From Lepraria neglecta (taxonomy: Eukaryota > Ascomycota > Lecanoromycetes > Lecanorales > Stereocaulaceae): a stretch of 64,000 nucleotides of DNA. Shown here one piece after another: positions 33,396 through 45,816 of this stretch. A model generated the notes under the pieces. It ran no database searches. It worked only from the letters and a program-made list of their open reading frames with translations, and was not told where the DNA came from. A program made the position numbers and the translations under genes. Location of the stretch: NCBI GenBank assembly GCA_033220425.1, contig CM065646.1, forward strand, positions 5,463,501 to 5,527,500. The letters are read 5' to 3'. How positions within the stretch are numbered: position 1 is the stretch's first letter; every line of letters starts with the position of its first letter.

Positions 33396-36300
33396 CTTCA
33401 ACGAATCTGAGATTGCAATAGCGCTGCGTCCGCACCTCTTGTTTTCAGCTTAGCGGTACTTTCTTCGAAGTCTCGATTTTGCTGTTCCCCAAACGTGAGT
33501 GTTTGGACTATAATCCAGAACAACTCGGACAAATCAGCGGCAGGAATGATGGATTTGCGGTGAGGCCGCGTCTCTAGTGGTGGAATCTCTGGCGGTTAGG
33601 ATTAAGACTCTGGCACTAAGCCCAATGGGGTTAGCGGATAACTCAGAAGTCTCCTTATTGTTGCATGCAACTCCATAGAATTAGCAACTTATGCAATATC
33701 AACACCATTCTTCTCATATGAGCTTATTAGCTCGCCCATATGCTAAAGTCCCCACAGTGACATGCTCCTCTGAACAATGAAGTCAGCAGAACGTCAAGAT
33801 TCTGCATTCGAGAGCTTGAGCGTCAACTTTCTGAAGTCGAAATGGTGGAGATTAGGAGATTGACAGAGACTGGGTAGACGAGGTACTCCTCCCACACTTG
33901 GGCGGAATGCGATCTTCCCAAAACGACCTAGGGCTTCCTAGAGAAAAGAAAAAGCCTGACCTGGATGGCAAGCTAGAACTCCGGATCAACAAGAATCTGG
34001 AGAATCTCGAAACCGTGATTGCACTCAGCGTCATTGAGTGCGACGTGGTCGTACTCAAATCTGCACTCCTCTTGTCCTTCAAACAATCCCGAAAGGGTCT
34101 AAAAGACGTCAGGTGGTACACTCTCTACGGTCAAGCAATCAATTTAGAATTCTCTCAAGGAAAAGTAGAGAACATGGCCACTCTTGGCCTTGAGCAAGCT
34201 CATCCAGATCAAGACATAGGGCCCCTCCAAGCTTAATAGCCTTTTCTACAACCCTTGACATGTCATCTTGAACATCTTGACTTTACACATTGAAATTTGA
34301 TTACCCAATTCAACATGTCGTGGACTATCCCTGCTGCAAGCATAAGTGTCGCTTCTCAACTGACTAAGAACGACGGTCAGAACAAGCGGATCGTCTACCA
34401 GATTATTCTTAGCATAGGATGGGTTTGCGAGATATCGAAGCGAGATCTCAGAGTGTTTGAGACTACCAAACTCATATAGCATATCGTACGGCTTATCCCG
34501 AAGCGAAATGATGGCAACAAATTAAGGAGAATCATGTCAGTATTCAGCGTCAACGAGCCTCAGATGCAAACGCGAAAAAGCCTCGATCCCAGCTTCTCCA
34601 TCGAGTACACGAAGAGCACCGATCTTATGGTCGAGCTTTGTGTCGACATTTAGGCAAATTCGTCTGTGAAGCGGCCTGGTCTTCTCAGTGTTATCCTTTC
34701 GAAAGCACTCAAATATGCTCAGAGCATTATCACCAACCCCGTCCTCATCGCCCGCAAAGATGGTCCTATAGGGACCGTCGCAAAACAAGCCACAATGGTT
34801 CTTCTCTACACTGTACAGTTTATCGATTGGCATCTGCTCTGCGCTTTCCATTGACTAGTTCTTACCACAGAGCAACCCCACAACTCTCTTGTCTAAAGCT
34901 GGCGCAACTTGAACCACAGTGAGAGAAGCCATTGCGTGCTTGTCATTCATTCATTCTGTTTCCAATTTTCCCTCCTGGCCATATTTCCCTTCTGCCCATC
35001 CATCTGTCCAATATGGACATCATAAAAGACTGCGATATGAATAAAGGCTTCAGAGTCTATGCCCTCAAAAATCTTGAGGGATTCGGAGTTTTTAGCGACA
35101 ATAATTCACCAGGTATGTCTTTTTTCCTTCTCTTGTTTTTAGTGCCTTGTACTTTCCACTGACTAATCTCTTACCGCGGAGCAATTGCGAGAAGAGCTTG
35201 TTAAGAGCTGGTGGGCTACGACCCCGCCTAAAGAAAATCTTCAATTACAGAAGCGAAAGTAAGCCAAGCCAAGTACGAAGCTAAAGCCGAGCCAAAGTTA
35301 AACATGTACAGAATTCGCACATAAACTACTCAGCCCCATTCTGACTAATAAGGTAACTCTTCTGGTACTGCCTCACTATCTCTACTTCCTCTCCGGTGCC
35401 TCTACCTTGCTAATTCCCCCACGTAATACAGACCCGGCTCGAGAAAGATACTTCGACGGTCATCGGCTATTGTAGCTGCTCTGGATCCTTGGTGTTTGAT
35501 AAGCTCCTCTGTGGGCAGCAACGAAATGGAGGTGCAAAAAAAGGATTTTCGAGATCAAGCCAAAGAAGGTGATCAGGCCCGTGCGGACCTTAAGAGTAAG
35601 GGTCAGCTAGATACCGAGATGGATGATCATCATGCCTTGGTGACTGAAAAAAGGCGGGCTTTACATAAGATGCCTCCGAAACAGATCATGTTCGGAAGCC
35701 ACCTAGGACTCAGCTGAATTAGAACCAGGTCAATTAGTATTTTCAGTAGAGTCAAACAGACTTCGAACCTTCTGCAAGTAGCTGTGATTTCTATTCGTGT
35801 ATGAAATGGCAATATTTTGTAATCGAAGCGTCAGTGGCTAGCTCTCTGGCAAGACTTTTCTGCAAAAAGCCGGCCTGCTCCAGTATCCAGGACATAAAGA
35901 CCTCAGGGAAAAAGTAAGATGCTTCTTTTGCCGCCGAAGATAGTGACAACACAGTATTCACGAGACGCAAGGGGGACAGGCGTGACTTAGGCCCGCACAA
36001 CCCTCGGAGGGGCCCCGTTCATCAAATCTGCCGCACATCGCCAATAACGACGGTCGAGGTGGTGGAAATAATCCTCAAGTGCATCACTGAGGGCATCTCT
36101 AACATCATGAATATGTACCGTGCATTTTCTACGAAGGTTTCAAACCTTGCTCCCGATAACCTAGCAGGAGGCTTAGTAACACCAGGTATAAGGGTCTGGC
36201 GCTTCAATACGGATGACTTAAGAGCGAGTGTTTTGATTCATATCCTCGATTTAGGATTTGAGCTCGTTTAAATGCCCTGGCCAGAGCCGCCAATACTGGA

Positions 36301-37464
36301 TTCTGTCTCACCTATCAATCATGCTCGCAGGTTCACATCTGAAAGAGCACTTATAGCTCTTCTATGAACATACCGTCATCTAATCGTCAGTAAATCGACA
36401 TCTTCAACCGGTCTGAATTGCAAGAGTGCTACATCCGTACCTCTTTTAAGGAGATCATTATTCCATTCAATCTTGTGCGATTTCCATAAAGCTACCACTC
36501 GAAACTACTTTATTATGGCTTCCCATTCAAACCAGCAATCCCAATTGTTCCGCTTGCATCAGAGAGCAGCTGGAACCACCATATGTTACCGCAAGGGAAA
36601 TTAGACCGATTGGATCTTTCTCCCACCTTCGGCGAAGCAGCACAGCAAGACGGATTTCCTTACTTGCAGAGGGGTGAAGTTCGACGTAGGGATTCAACTG
36701 GCAGAGGCGAGGTAAATCGACAGCAAGTTCATCGACACGTTCGCGACGTTGAGGTGGATAGTCGGGGGGCTAGATATGCAGAAACGATATGGTGTTTGGA
36801 CAGGTGCGACCAGATAGAATCAAAGGGAAATCCGAAGACACTGGATCTCAGCTTCAGCACCGGCAACCCTGATGACGATGACGATGATGCCGGGCCAATT
36901 TATAAATCGAAGTTATAGGTTATCAGCTAAGCGGAAATAGCGAAGACTTATTTTCCTATCTTCTAGGCTTCAGTCAGAATAATGCCACTAATTTTAGAAT
37001 CGTGCATTATCTGATGGTTGACATAATGCTAAACGTGGTGCTCGTGAATACCGGTCATATTAACATGCATAAGATCAATATCACCAGTTAGAAGCCAGAC
37101 GGTGGCGAAATCTTGATTTAGGCTGGGTCCAATTGTGTATGCCATTGACCGCGTATCCAACAGAGTAAATTCGAATATCTAAACTCAAACAAGGCATCAT
37201 AAACTGCGACCTGTATATCTAAATCCGGCGTGAAAGTTGCCCGTGGGATCAGCTAGTTATAGCCAACGTCGGAGAGGTCTTTTCCTACTCACTCAACCTC
37301 GCTATTCGTCCACCTGATTAGTCCATTGCTCTGGTCATCGGTAAGGGCGCTCAATAGCCAGTACCGTGAGTTCTATTGGGAAGTCAGGTGATCCTCGGTA
37401 GCTTTGTTAGCATGCGAACACTTCATGAAATTAGCAAAAGTAGCACCATCTAGTAATCCATGTT
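33396..37464. other. 4-kb degenerate repeat-like accessory region
   Basis: No intact gene. Visible are diverged duplicated fragments. For example, 34843-34875 and 35151-35184 share a ctttccactgactaat / cttacc / agagcaa pattern that looks like the same intron end and exon start. Sequence around 36330-36470 resembles both flanks of the LTR element. A possible first exon at 35013-35112 (MDIIKDCDMNKGFRVYALKN) could splice to REELVKSWWATTPPKENLQL at about 35185-35270, but its acceptor reads gcgg instead of cag. ORFs at 33898-34236 and 36583-36918 have no family resemblance. A gatgacgatgacgatgat run near 36870 encodes Asp repeats only. Confidence 0.45.
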
Positions 37465-39580
37465 CTAACTGGTCGGATGTCCTGGATCCTCAACCTCTGG
37501 TTGTTGATATGCAGGGAAAGAAGGCCCCATTAGAGTCCTGGCAGGATTAAGATCTCGAAGGTAGCATAAAACCTCCGTAAGCGTCCTTGACCCCTGTAGT
37601 TCGGCTGGAGGAATTATCACCTGCCCGCAGACTACATTGCTGATCTTTGCTTCATTCCGACTTGCCATTGGTGGATGTCTTGTGATAGCACCCTTTGTAT
37701 TGCGACAAAGATGAAACAACTTCATGACATCGCGGTAAAGAGTTTCGATATCGAAGGTTGCTGTCATTACGTAGTCCACGTGTGAGTCTGCTCTCCATAG
37801 TAGGCCTGGGACGTATATCAATAGATGTAAGCAAATCACTCTTCTAAATGGTTGCTTTGGGACCTTTAGCTCATGCCCAGCATGACCGAATTGGTGTGAT
37901 CTGCAGGTACTCTTCGTCATCGAGAGAGAGACCTTCATGACATCCTCACATCCGGACCAGGTATGCAATGACTGACGCTTTGGCTTCGCGACTACGAGAG
38001 CACAACGCTGGGGTTTGTCCAGCCGTCCTAGTGCCATCGTATTGGAATTCTGGCTATCATTGGAACTTCCTGGTGTGACATATCCTTCTCTGGGGGTTTG
38101 AAGTATGTCGACAGTTTCGAGAAGGGACTCGTAGACAGTGTCTCTGAATAGACCAAGCCAGTGCTCTCCAAGCTGCTCCTCAAGCTGCTCCTTTCTTTTT
38201 GCAGTGAGATTGTTTCTGACTACGACAGCCCGAAATCCTGCGGAAAGCCAGATGATCGCCAAGCTACCAAGTGCAACCCACCACTGTGCAACTCGAATAC
38301 CCAAGTAGAAGACGACGTACGAGCCAGTCAGGTCTCCGCATACCACAAGTGTAATTATTTGACACCGCCTCTTCTGACTTGCATTGAAACTCGCCAGACT
38401 GGCAGTGATGAAGGCTCCTTGTGCTGGCAAGTCAAGAGCTCGTTGCTCTGCAAAACGGGAATCGCTGAAAGTCCACATCGCCTTATCGAACACGGCTGGT
38501 AGTGTTTGTTGCTCGACGACTACCTCTTGCTTGATCAATACCAAAAATATTAGGGTGAAGGCAGCCGTACCACAGTACCCAAGTATTCCCATTATGAGAG
38601 TCTAGAGGTTTCCAACTTGGTATTGAGCACGCCCGTAGTAGTACCCGCCAATTTGTAATCCGCTCAGGAGGGAAAAGAACCTAATACAAGCTGCAAAATG
38701 GAGTACCTGCCGCAGCTGGAATGACATATCTTTATTCTGTATAGCCTGAGTTGGCGAGATACCCATCATGCGGAAACCCAATGTAGCGGAGTCGATATGA
38801 TCTGCCAATGATACATCAAGATCCAGGCGTTGGTAAGAGAAGCGATAAGCGCCGCTGTCTCATCTTCCGACAAGGTATTACCTTTCAACTCCAAGACAAT
38901 CTCATAGCCTTTGTCAAAGGTGGCCTTGCCACCTCTAGCCATAAGAAGCGACTTGAAAGCGTAGAGAGAAGTAGACACATCGGTCGTATGCGGTATATGT
39001 GCACATACGAAGGCCACACGGTCACCGTGCTCACTTGGCTCAATCTCGACTGTATGCTTCGTGTAGATACTGGAAGCAGGTGAGACGCTTAGAGGCGTTA
39101 TTTTGATAAGCGCTTCGCCTCGCCGATCAGAATTGCGGCCAATCACACGTCTGAGAAGACGGTAACCACTGAGCAGTATCGCAGAGACCATTACGGACAG
39201 GATTCCGAGGGGTGCGACAGCCATCAGGAGAACCTGATCGAAGGACGAACATACCCGTAAGAACTCTTTGGCGTTTCGTTCTCCCACGAGTGCCATCAAA
39301 GGGGCGACATTGGTGACAACTGTAGCCCAGACGTCGCTAGAGGCGCCGATCGGAGCTCCATTGGCGGTACGTGAACTCCTAGCAATGATGCGATGGAGTG
39401 GAAAGGCGGAGACATCAATGGTCATGAAGACAGCCCCGAAGAGGACACATCGAAAGACCCATACAGCAGATATATGCGACAAGACTTCGCCATACAGGGC
39501 TATAATTGCTTGTAAATATGATCAGGCTGGCTAGAAAAACGCATCAGATGTAGGAACGACGTACATATGATATTGCCCAT
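37465..39580 (-). pseudogene. multi-TM fungal membrane protein, frameshift and nonsense
   Basis: The gene starts at 39580 (MGNII), with a 16-nt first exon 39580-39565, and continues from 39499 after a 65-nt intron. Exon 2 encodes LYGEVLSHISAVWVFRCVLF and IARSSRTANGAPIGASSDVW, blocks I recall from an uncharacterised Pezizomycotina membrane-protein family. Near 38806 the coding frame moves by one base, from AALIASLTNAWIL to DVSLADHIDSATLGFRMMGI. At 38604-38602 a TAG follows AQYQVGNL. Beyond it the same frame continues (MGILGYCGTAAFTLIFLVLI) to 37465. Hydrophobic stretches suggest at least four membrane spans, with a soluble C-terminal domain. Two lesions make a pseudogene likely, with sequence error as the alternative. 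Confidence 0.65.
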
Positions 39581-40031
39581 CCTTGGCTTGTTCTCCCACA
39601 TCCGTCACACTCCAAACGGGTTCAAGATGTAGAGTACGATGTGAGGAAAGATCTCGTTTCTAGAAGAGCTGTCTGAATGTGGTGCCTGGTGTATTGCTGG
39701 CCATGTCGGGAGCCGCACTAAAGGCCCACGTCATTTTGGACCTTATCAATACTACCGAGTTGGGCACCACTTTGAGAGTCGTCGAAAACCATTCAAATCG
39801 AACAGGTGCAAATCCTCTTCAAACCTAAGGCATTGACGCAGAAAAAAAGACCACACCGACACGTCAAATTGCATGTGAAAAGCAACCGTTCATAAATCAT
39901 GCCTCAGCTTAGTAAAACATAATACACAAACTATCAACAGCATTTACAGATGATCTGCTTTTCTGGTTATCTTCCTATCAGTTCGACGCAGCCTTACTCA
40001 CGGAAACCTAGCATCGTTGGTGCAACTAAGT
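39581..40031. other. intergenic
   Basis: About 450 bp between the start of the membrane-protein pseudogene and the stop of the TamA-like gene. Nothing is recognised. Confidence 0.45.
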
Positions 40032-42249
40032 CTAGACCATTTCATGCGAGTTCTCAGGCATAATATTAGAGTCGGGATCCCTGTACGCGTTCTCATCCCA
40101 AGCCCATAGTGGAGCTTCTTCGTCCTGATTTGATGAGAATCCATGTTGGAACGTAAAGTTCTCGTTCGGGTACTGTGCGAAATACGTCTGCAGGGCTTCT
40201 CCAGAAGGCTGGGTATCCTGCAATGGCTGGTAGTCGTCCTCGTACGATGCAGCAACGCTTTGCTCGTAGGATGGTGCTGTACCAGAGTCTTGTTCCCTGA
40301 GCGTGTACCTAGATTCACCCAGACAGACCGTCTTTAAGTCCTTGGCCGAGCGATCGATCATGGCCATGGATTGTTCGAGAAATTCAGCGCTCTTGCTGGA
40401 AACTCGTAAGGTCCACCGGTACTCGTCGATCCTGGTCAAATAGAAGGTTGCTTCCTCTTTGTTGGGGGCCGTAACACACAGCAAGCTTTGGAAAATTCCT
40501 ATGAGCGCAAAGTTGAACTTTGAGGCGAAGTACCAGAAGCTTTGCAATTGTTCTGGTTTTAGGCGGTTGACGAATCCCATGGCCGATATCAAGCGAGTTT
40601 TGGCAGCGGTCCGGCATATATCGAGTAGGTGTGGGTCGTTGCAGCATGAAAGAGTGCGAAGGATACGGCGGTGCAGTGTGATCTCTGAGGCAAAATAGGC
40701 AAGGTGCAGATACCCAGTAGATGACAGCTTCCTGACTTTCACGTCCTCCATGCTGAGAGTCTCCGGCAGATCCGCATACCATTCTCTGAGTCTGATCTGC
40801 AGCGGCTTTGCCTTAGATAATACGAATCGTGTAGCGTCGTTGCCGACGTCCTGGATCTGCTGCTCCGCGCGGACAGAGTACAAATTCTGTAGTATACCCG
40901 AAAGAATTTCTGCCAGGGAAACCATGTGGCAGAAGAGCTGCCGACCTTTCTCGACCTCAGTGCTGCCCTCCTCATCGTCTTCATCCGCAGCGTTTTCCGG
41001 GAAGTCTTTCTCTGTCAATTTCTTTACAGCCCAGTCCGAGCTTGAAATGTGGGAAGGCCTGCCATGCACGAGACTTGCCCACGTATCTTGCATATACAGC
41101 GCCCAAGCCAGACGTTTTCGTAGGCCTCGCTCCCAGCTTGGAATCTTCCAAGTCGAACAGTCCAGGTGTAGACCTAGATCCTGGCCTACAGCAACCATTT
41201 GCGCAGTCAGGCTCCAAGAGTCACTCTTTGGCGTTTGCAGTAAGAGTAGACCAGCCTCGACAGTAGAAATTTTGGGACGATTGATGACATAGCTGAGAGT
41301 CTTCCGTGCCAGCTCCTCTAGGGCTGTGACATCGGGCTTTTGCAGGTTCGCCAGTTCTGAGCTGTAGCTCCAAAAGTTCAAGGCTAGTATGTACACAGCA
41401 GCCAGAATAGCAGGTGAAAACTCTCTATGAGTCCTCTCGTACTTCTCTAAATAGACCTTTTTATGGAGTATTGGGAAGCTGGGGTGGACGATCCTGAAAT
41501 ACAAATTGATCAGAGCTTTGCCGTGAGGAGACACGATAGCTTCGATGGCGTCTAAATCTTCAAGCTCTTCCTCGTAGTGCTCGGTACCTTCATCAGGTTG
41601 CATGAGAAATGAGTCTCGTTCATTGACATGTCGGAAGGAACGGGGACCATTTTCAAAGACGCCCTCGGCGATCGAGCTCAATCGAATAAGATCTGGCTCA
41701 TGCTCACAACTGGACCCTACATATACGCCATGACGGTGGCGCTGCAGCCCGAGGGTTTTCTTCAACAGCGATGGGCCTTTGAGATTCGCATAGTCATCAA
41801 TAGGAGGATCCAAATTTTTAGGAGGAAGAAAATGCTGGGAGAATCTTCGTTGCGATTCAACGCCCGGAGATCTATCTAGTGAGTTAGATTGTGTTTATTG
41901 GGGGTTTCATGGAACTAGCTCACCTGATCTTTATACTCCGGACATCCTCTTCAAGGTTGACCGACTTTCGTTTTCGAGATTGAGGGACCTCAACATAGGT
42001 GCAGCGTTGGTTATGAAAATCGCAGAGGACGCATTTTGATGCTCCATCGTTGACGACGCAACGGCTTTTTCGTTTTCGGCAGGCGTCACAAGGGCGCAAC
42101 TTCGAAACGTTCTGCTCAACGGGAGGACTGGTGTTTTCTTCATCAATGGCGAAGTTTTGAGACTCCGAAAATCGTGATTGTGGCAGATTCGAAGGTCTTT
42201 GCGTGGGCTGCCCGGAAGGACTCTGATATGAAGCGGAGCTAGTATCCAT
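40032..42249 (-). CDS. TamA/Dal81-like Zn2Cys6 nitrogen regulator
   Basis: Exon 1, 42249-41924, starts at MDTSSASYQSPSGQP. Exon 2, 41835-40032, uses the acceptor tcccag because nearer AG sites break the phase; total 709 aa. Residues about 53-81 are a Zn2Cys6 cluster with spacing C-2-C-6-C-8-C-2-C-6-C (CDACRKRKSRC, then CVLCDFHNQRC). The long second part is a fungal-specific transcription-factor domain. It contains blocks typical of Dal81/TamA: LLKKTLGLQRHRHGVYVG, HGKALINLYFRIVHPSFPIL, LHLDCSTWKIPSWERGLRKR and SSTGYLHLAYFASEITLHRR. Dal81 and TamA are co-activators that let pathway-specific regulators induce genes for poor nitrogen sources (urea, allantoin, GABA, purines). It lies directly downstream of the permease on the same strand, next to a predicted ureido-compound hydrolase. 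It may be the main TamA or a cluster-linked paralogue. Confidence 0.85.
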
Positions 42250-42839
42250 TGCTGGCTGCCACTGATACTGGCTCTGGGAAATGTCAAGGACAAGAAGTCG
42301 GCCAAGCTTAGACATTCCAACCACCTACATAATCTCAATTGTTCTCCCTTGTGGAAGAGGAAGAAGAGAGCTCATCTTAGGAGAGCTCTCCGCACACGAG
42401 CATCTGGATCGAGTAGCGCGGGGACCAGGCAAGGCCAGTCTGGCGAAGCTTCCAAGGGTCTAGACTGGCACATGGTGATTGGCTTCAGGGTCATGTTTCT
42501 ACGTTGTGAGTGGACAGTTGGGTGATGAACTTCGCCTTGGCGTGGAAGTTGGCGTCGTGCGATAAGGATGCTTGGGGGTGAAGATAAGGAGCCTCAGGGC
42601 TTGGCATCAAGTCACTAAAATTGGGGGTGGATTTAGGTGCTTGGCAGTTAATACGAGCGTTCGACAGTATACATGGGTTCTACCATAGCTCGGAACATAC
42701 ATAATAGCGAGAAAGAGGTCTCAAGAAATGGTACTACAGCGGCTAAGAAACCATACTCCTTGCCACCACTGCTATTAGCACGTCTGCCAAGCAGACAAAA
42801 GACAACTTGTATCTGACAAGCAAGTCAATCGAGGTCGGC
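42250..42839. promoter_or_regulatory. promoter/leader of the TamA-like gene
   Basis: 590 bp between the TamA-like start codon and the permease stop codon, both on the minus strand. No gene is seen. In-frame upstream ATG codons at 42315 could extend the TamA-like protein slightly. Confidence 0.4.
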
Positions 42840-44652
42840 TTAGACCATATCCACCTCCTTCGTGTGCGTCGTAACTCCTTCCTTGGCGTCGATGCTATCC
42901 TCTTCGCTTGTTGGGCTGACGTCACCCTTCTGTGGAGGAAGGACAGCCTCGTCGATCATCGAACTGAGTGGGGGCGAGATGTATTTGGCGATTACATAGT
43001 AGGATAGGAGAGAGATGAAGAATCCGAACAGCCAGGCGAAGGTGTAGATCTAAAGTGGTGAAAGTTAGCGGGCATGCATTAGCTTGAGCTGGGTATCAGT
43101 TGGCTAACCTTCCATGCACCACCGATGTTCAGCGAGTTGTGGATACTCTTTGCAAAGCCAGGGATCAAAGGAACAAATCCACAACCGAAGGCTGCGAAGG
43201 CTCTCCAATTCACGCCGTGGCTGTAGTAATAGATGCCGTGATCCTTGTACAATTCGTGGATATTGAGCTTTCGCTTCTTGATCAGATAGAAGTCTGACAC
43301 CATGACTCCAGCCATAGGTCCCATGACGCAGGAGTAGCCAGAAAGGAACGCAAGGAGGCCGGTGGCGTTCTTGATGATGTTCCATGGGGTACAGGCGACG
43401 CAAAAGACCGAGATGATGATTGTTGCTCGGAAGATGTTGATGTATTTGGGGTATAATCCAGAGACGTCGTTACTGAACGGGTAGGTACCGGCTGCAATCT
43501 GATTGCCAATCGTAGCAAGCATGAACGAGAAAGCCACGAAGAATTTGGCAGCGCGACTATCGAAATCTTCGATCACGGCAGGCATGTACCATTGGAAAGA
43601 ACCCCAGATGACGCTATGGGCAGATGTTACGAAGATGGGGGTGAGGGCACCGAGGGTACCGATGACAGGGAGTGCGAAGAATTGACTGTGGTTGATTAGT
43701 TGAGTCGACCTTTTCCATTGCATTATAGCATTGATGAGACCCACTGGTAGCCTGCAAACCCATTCTTTGAAAAGCGACCAAAATCGGGCATGTTGACAGC
43801 CATTGAGGAGAACAGGCCGATGATGGCATTGAGACCAGTCAGGGAAGAAAAGACTGTGTTCATGTAGGTGCTAGTGATCTTAGCGTGGCCGGTGACGAGT
43901 GGACCTCCGCCATGTGTGACGATGACAGCCCACAAGAACAAGGCCAAGAACGTTGGCGGGACAATGACCGCTTTCACAAGGAACAGAATGCGGAGTTTCT
44001 GGATGGGCATCTGTGCAAGCAGAGTTTGGAAGATCCAATAAATGAAAAAGCAGAGGAGCCCAGCGGAAGTTATACCAGCATTGGGGGACAGGTGGTTTGG
44101 AAAATTCTTGAAGCTTGGCCAGATAGCCTCGATGCAGTTTTGGAGGAAAGCTCCCGCTTGGACGCAGAGGATGGCGGTCCACATGGCCGCAACGAAGGCT
44201 CTCACACAAATGGCAAAATAGGAACCATACATCCCAAAGATTGAACGGACAATAACCGGGAAGGCGATGTTATACTGGGCACCCATTTTGGCCGTCAGGG
44301 TGATAACTCCACTGCAAATGGCAAAGCCGAAGAAGACGATGGGGATTGTCTCCCTAGCAGTGAACCCGAGAGACATCACGGAGGACACAGTGCTGGCGAG
44401 TGGAGGGGCTAGCATATCGCTTGTCCAATATGCCCAGTAATCCAGGCCCCCCCAGGTCCTCATGTGGACTGGTACTGGGTCAAGATCTGTAAACGAAACT
44501 AAGTGATACACTCCAGCATCGATCGGCCAGGGTCACTCACCCTTGTTCGACCAGCGGGGGCTGTTCTGGTAAATTCCAGCGACATATGGGACTCGCGCAT
44601 GCAAGTGAGGAGCAAGCTTAGCCCGTAGGCGTTTTGTAGACAGGAAAGACAT
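42840..44652 (-). CDS. NCS1-family nucleobase/ureide permease
   Basis: Four exons in phase, 44652-44541, 44486-43760, 43685-43109 and 43049-42840, encode 541 aa. About twelve hydrophobic spans are visible. Diagnostic NCS1 blocks are DLDPVPVHMRTWGGLDYWAY just before TM1, GAQYNIAFPVIVRSIFGMYG (TM3 region with the PVxxRS motif), MPDFGRFSKN before TM7, and GPMAGVMVSDFYLIKKRKLN in TM9-10. Members of this family (Fur, Fcy and Dal4 groups) carry uracil, allantoin, uridine, cytosine or hydantoins with protons across the plasma membrane. The cytosolic tail is acidic and has Lys residues suited to regulated endocytosis. The gene is divergent from the fused hydrolase (start codons 1.16 kb apart), so it probably imports that enzyme's substrate or a precursor. 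Exact substrate cannot be read from sequence. Confidence 0.9.
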
Positions 44653-45816
44653 CTTGACACAAGCAGGATATAGAAAGAGAGGGTGCTTGATTAACGGAGT
44701 AAAGTAGCTTGAGTCTCAATGGAAATCACTCTTATTTAGCTAAGACTGTCGAACAGCAAGCTTGAAAGACTCAACGACAACCTTGGTCGGAACAGGATGT
44801 AGAACGCTGAGTGGATATCAAGAGAAGTATATACCATTTTCGAACCATTGCAAATATGGATATCAGGAAAGCTCAAAGATAAGACATATCAAGGCTGCTA
44901 CAAATCCGGGCGAACAGAGGATCTGGAACGCCATCAAAAAGAGATGTTGTGCCCATGCAAAGGTGGACTGCAACGCGTAGCGAAGGCCCGAGGCCTACGG
45001 CCACGGCGATGGCTTTTAGGAATACCATTCTCGCTAAGCTTCGATGGTCTATCGTCTTTATGGAGAGTTCTAGCGTTACTTTGAAGGCTGATAAGAGCCA
45101 TTGACTTTTCGAGAGTGATTGTTCTCACGAGGCCGTTAGGTCCGCCGGCGGGCCTTCGGCGTAAGCCCTATCAATTTTTGGGGAGCCCTCGCTGGCCTAA
45201 ACAATCTTCCCCTCAACACCAATGACCAATTGGCGGAGCACCCTCATCCAGTGCTGCCCTTATCGTGGGGTGGCCGCCGGCTCACCGTCGGCTATCTCGA
45301 GATCAATAAACCAAAGCTGCCACTGCAGTCGCTTCTTTGGGGGGCATGTCTAGACGCTGTCTAGATGTAGCTCTAGGCTTGTCCGTCGAGTCGCAGCAGC
45401 ATGAGTACCCTAATGTTCTGAATTGCAAGCTAGCCATGTGTCGAACAGAGTACCGACTACTCCCGGTTCTCTGTACTCAGGTTCAATTGCCTGCTACATA
45501 TGCATGACACCAGCTCCTCGCGCTGACTTTATTACGAGTCTCCACCTCGTCGTCTAACTCAAGTACCAGAATCTCAGCATCTCGCGCTGACTAGACCACT
45601 GGCAACCAAGCTCGGGCCCACAGCTTTACAGGCAAATCCAACTTCTTCCCGCCTGACTACGAGCGAACCATAGCTCTTCCTATACAGTCCCAAGCAAAGC
45701 CCGCCACCGCTACTTGTCGTGTACGAATCGAATCGGACTCCTCCCTACATACCTCAAACATCAAGCCCAGCTCTTCAACTTGAACCACTCACTACCGCGG
45801 CATTCGCATTAACAAC
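44653..45816. promoter_or_regulatory. shared divergent promoter with GATA boxes
   Basis: Region between the permease start (-) and the fused hydrolase start (+). It contains GATAAG at 44878-44883 and 45090-45095 and CTTATC at 45259-45264, matching the HGATAR sites of the AreA/Nit2 nitrogen GATA factor, plus weaker AGATAG/CGATAG forms. A GC-rich patch with ccgccggc and a cgg/ccg-rich stretch around 45270-45300 could serve a Zn2Cys6 factor. The sites fit nitrogen-metabolite repression with TamA-assisted induction, which is inference. Confidence 0.5.

Noticed and set aside
33898-34236. 112-codon open frame in the accessory region
   Set aside because: No resemblance, and it lies among decayed duplicated fragments.
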